DNA from: Rhodospirillales bacterium
GTDB lineage: Bacteria > Pseudomonadota > Alphaproteobacteria > UBA828
Reading direction: 5' to 3'
Length of the DNA stretch: 19,498 bases
Assembly (NCBI GenBank): GCA_026712885.1
Contig: JAPOPO010000262.1
Coordinates: 1-19,498, forward strand
Positions 18,940-19,498 of the stretch are shown piece by piece. Below the pieces are notes generated by a model that worked only from the letters and a program-made list of their open reading frames with translations, did no database searches and was not told the DNA's origin. How positions within the stretch are numbered: the stretch's first letter is position 1; each line of letters starts with the position of its first letter. The position numbers and the translations under genes were made by a program.

Positions 18940-19498
18940 ATATCTACGTCGATATCCTGCTCCTGGTGCTGCTGGTCGCGGCGGCACTGGTCGTGGTCTC
19001 GCTGCGCAACCTGCTCGCGGCGGCGCTCGTGCTCGGCATCTACAGCCTGATCATGGCCCTGCTCTGGGTCGTGCTCGACGCCGTCGACGTGGCTTTCACC
19101 GAGGCCGCCGTCGGCGCCGGCGTGACCACCGTGTTCATGCTGCTCGCCATCGCTGCCACCGGCAGGCACGAGAGGATCGCGCATCGCAGGCCATGGCTTC
19201 CGATCCTGGCCTCGCTCGTGGTCGGCGGCCTGCTGATCTACGGCACGCTCGACCTGCCGGCCTTCGGCGACCCGCAAGCGCCGGCGCAGCAGCACGTCGG
19301 GCCCCACTATATCGAGCAGGGCGAGGCGGAGACCGGCGTCCCCAACATCGTCACCGCGGTGCTGGCCTCCTACCGGGGCTTCGACACGCTGGGCGAGGTC
19401 ACGGTGATCTTCACCGCAGGCATCGGCGTTCTGCTGATGCTGGGCATCACGCGCCGCCGCCGCCGGGCCGGCGAGGGCGATGACGACGACGCGGGGGA
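18906..19498 (+). CDS. Stand-alone MrpA C-terminal-like subunit (DUF4040/MbhD plus MbhE domains), 3' end outside window
   Basis: The reading frame is open from GTG 18906 to the window edge (197 codons, no stop), so the gene is incomplete. Residues about 15-85 form the MbhD/DUF4040 domain, with SLRNLLAAALVLGIYSL and DVAFTEAAVGAGVTT, Glu66 being the conserved membrane glutamate region. About 97-180 form an MbhE-like domain with HYIEQGEAETGVPNIVTAVL and YRGFDTLGEVTVIFTAGIGV. In canonical Mrp operons both domains are the C-terminal end of the large MrpA subunit; here they stand apart from it. The tail turns to ITRRRRRAGEGDDDD, suggesting the end is near. The start is uncertain: it overlaps mrpG by 34 bases and has only a weak GGGAT before it, but no later start retains the first helix. 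Confidence 0.85.
   Translation, partial: MDAQAQGPGAIDIYVDILLLVLLVAAALVVVSLRNLLAAALVLGIYSLIMALLWVVLDAVDVAFTEAAVGAGVTTVFMLLAIAATGRHERIAHRRPWLPILASLVVGGLLIYGTLDLPAFGDPQAPAQQHVGPHYIEQGEAETGVPNIVTAVLASYRGFDTLGEVTVIFTAGIGVLLMLGITRRRRRAGEGDDDDAG

Noticed and set aside
17877..19498. Calling the cluster a membrane-bound hydrogenase
   Set aside because: Gene order is Mbh-like, but no hydrogenase subunit is visible; E, F and G match Mrp antiporter subunits, so antiporter is the safer call.

Overview
The window is ordinary, GC-rich, densely packed bacterial chromosome and most likely comes from an alphaproteobacterium, perhaps near Rhodospirillales. The evidence is gene content and order: gyrA-coaD followed by queA-tgt, a 205-residue NrnC-type nano-RNase (the alphaproteobacterial substitute for Orn), an NDUFA9-like NAD(P)-binding protein next to uppP, and GltD/GltB of the proteobacterial NADPH type. 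No rRNA, tRNA, insertion sequence, phage gene, CRISPR array or origin was seen.

Layout. (1) 1-4770, plus strand: the 3' part of gyrA, then coaD, queA and tgt, tightly packed or overlapping. QueA and Tgt act in the same queuosine tRNA-modification pathway. (2) 4764-4786: a perfect 9-bp hairpin that contains the stop codons of both convergent genes, tgt and the crotonase gene. (3) 4780-12837, minus strand: gltD -> gltB -> PaaK-like adenylate-forming ligase -> enoyl-CoA hydratase. gltD/gltB encode glutamate synthase and overlap by 4 bp; the last two genes are 2 bp apart and form a CoA-thioester module of unknown substrate, only 41 bp behind gltB. (4) 12838-13149: a 312-bp divergent control region with a credible sigma70-type promoter for gltDB and a perfect 6+5+6 palindrome just upstream of it. 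(5) 13150-15740: uppP (plus), converging with the NDUFA9-like gene (minus), which diverges from nrnC (plus). (6) 15741-16015: a gap with a 10-bp palindrome, three tandem 9-bp repeats and weak hairpins. (7) 16016-17134, minus: a stand-alone purM whose motifs look unlike the usual proteobacterial PurM. (8) 17302-17787, plus: a small flavin/F420 split-barrel protein. (9) 17877 to the window end, plus: the start of an Mrp-type cation/proton antiporter operon in the order mrpE-mrpF-mrpG-(MbhD+MbhE two-domain protein). This is the order of the first genes in archaeal Mbh/Mbs-type clusters, with the MrpA C-terminal part as a separate protein. The last gene runs off the window.

I see no clearly new multi-gene system. 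The points most worth checking are the putative operator in front of gltDB, the ligase/hydratase pair attached to the GOGAT operon, the atypical purM, the Mbh-like Mrp gene order, and the hairpin shared by two stop codons. All functions are assigned by reading motifs, not by database search.
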